Below are positions 63,898 to 64,000 of a stretch of 64,000 nt of DNA, piece by piece. Position numbers and translations under genes: made by a program. The stretch's first letter is position 1. Every line of letters starts with the position of its first letter. The DNA is from Mariniphaga sp. (lineage in GTDB: Bacteria > Bacteroidota > Bacteroidia > Bacteroidales > Prolixibacteraceae). The notes beneath the pieces were generated by a model. It was given only the letters and a program-made list of their open reading frames with translations, searched no databases and was not told the origin of the DNA. Location: contig JAGXGA010000029.1 of assembly GCA_024636975.1 (NCBI GenBank), positions 186,001 to 250,000 on the forward strand, written 5' to 3'.

Positions 63898-63969
63898 TAG
63901 CCCGTAGGGGATTCGAACCCCTGCTACCAGGATGAAAACCTGGCGTCCTAACCCCTAGACGAACGGGCC
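63898..63969 (-). tRNA. tRNA-Glu (anticodon TTC)
   Basis: The minus strand folds into a cloverleaf. Acceptor GGCCCGT pairs with ACGGGCT (a G1-U72 pair at the end); the anticodon arm is CCAGG-TTTTCAT-CCTGG with TTC at the centre; the T arm is AGGGG-TTCGAAT-CCCCT; and the discriminator is A at 63898. CCA is not encoded. Confidence 0.95.
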
Positions 63970-64000
63970 TTCCTATGTATTCCCTGAATTGGGACTGCAA

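Overview
The window looks like chromosomal DNA of a Bacteroidota bacterium, most likely in the Bacteroidales/Marinilabiliales range. The evidence is a set of family-typical genes (SecD-SecF fusion, long IspG with a central insertion, GldA, M56/TonB fusion next to BlaI, BaeRF family 7) and promoters of the Bacteroidota form TTG/TTTG-N18-20-TAnnTTTG. I see no insertion sequence, integrase, phage gene or CRISPR array. About fifty protein genes and one tRNA are supported.

Layout. 1-3.1 kb: the 3' end of a class II ribonucleotide reductase, gcvH, tsaE and an alanine dehydrogenase. 3.1-6.8 kb: a repeat-rich gap, a type I pullulanase coupled to a small membrane protein, and a DUF4395 membrane protein. 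6.9-11.7 kb: a decaying stretch (small secreted protein, LytTR remnant, an skp gene with an in-frame stop), then a BlaR1-like peptidase/TonB fusion with its BlaI repressor and a phased operator array. 12.1-19.9 kb: M3 peptidase, flavin reductase-like protein, ispG, gldA and a glycosyltransferase. 20.1-38.5 kb: extracytoplasmic catabolism and redox. It holds GH95 fucosidase, DUF4168 protein, Hcp, GH30, a large unknown secreted protein, a secreted FAD oxidoreductase, a protein with a flavinylation-like motif, CstA, a Tat-exported Gfo/Idh/MocA oxidoreductase and a PhoD-like phosphatase. 38.5-41.2 kb: two repeat-rich gaps around a BaeRF7 gene. 41.2-46.2 kb: PHP-domain protein, sulfatase and DUF5916 protein. 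46.4-56.3 kb: housekeeping genes (mdh, secDF, tatA-lolD-TIGR02757-trmN6, a flavodoxin-domain protein, an FNR-like reductase, upp). 56.5-64 kb: a membrane glycosyltransferase, then a minus-strand block (radC, two polysaccharide deacetylases, a FemAB-like and a GNAT-like protein), rpsT and tRNA-Glu.

Most unusual sequence signals: (1) two intergenic elements, each exactly 112 bp, built as five 11-bp repeats, an AT centre and five inverted 11-bp repeats, with paired changes in the central palindrome; one is followed by further 11-bp tandem repeats. (2) A BlaI operator array whose dyads are centred at multiples of 20 bp and overlap the promoter. (3) An skp/ompH gene split by one in-frame TAA, next to a truncated LytTR domain. 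(4) A secreted flavin/NAD redox neighbourhood containing a D-G-Y-T-A-A-T motif. All functional statements rest on reading the translated sequences; no database search was possible.
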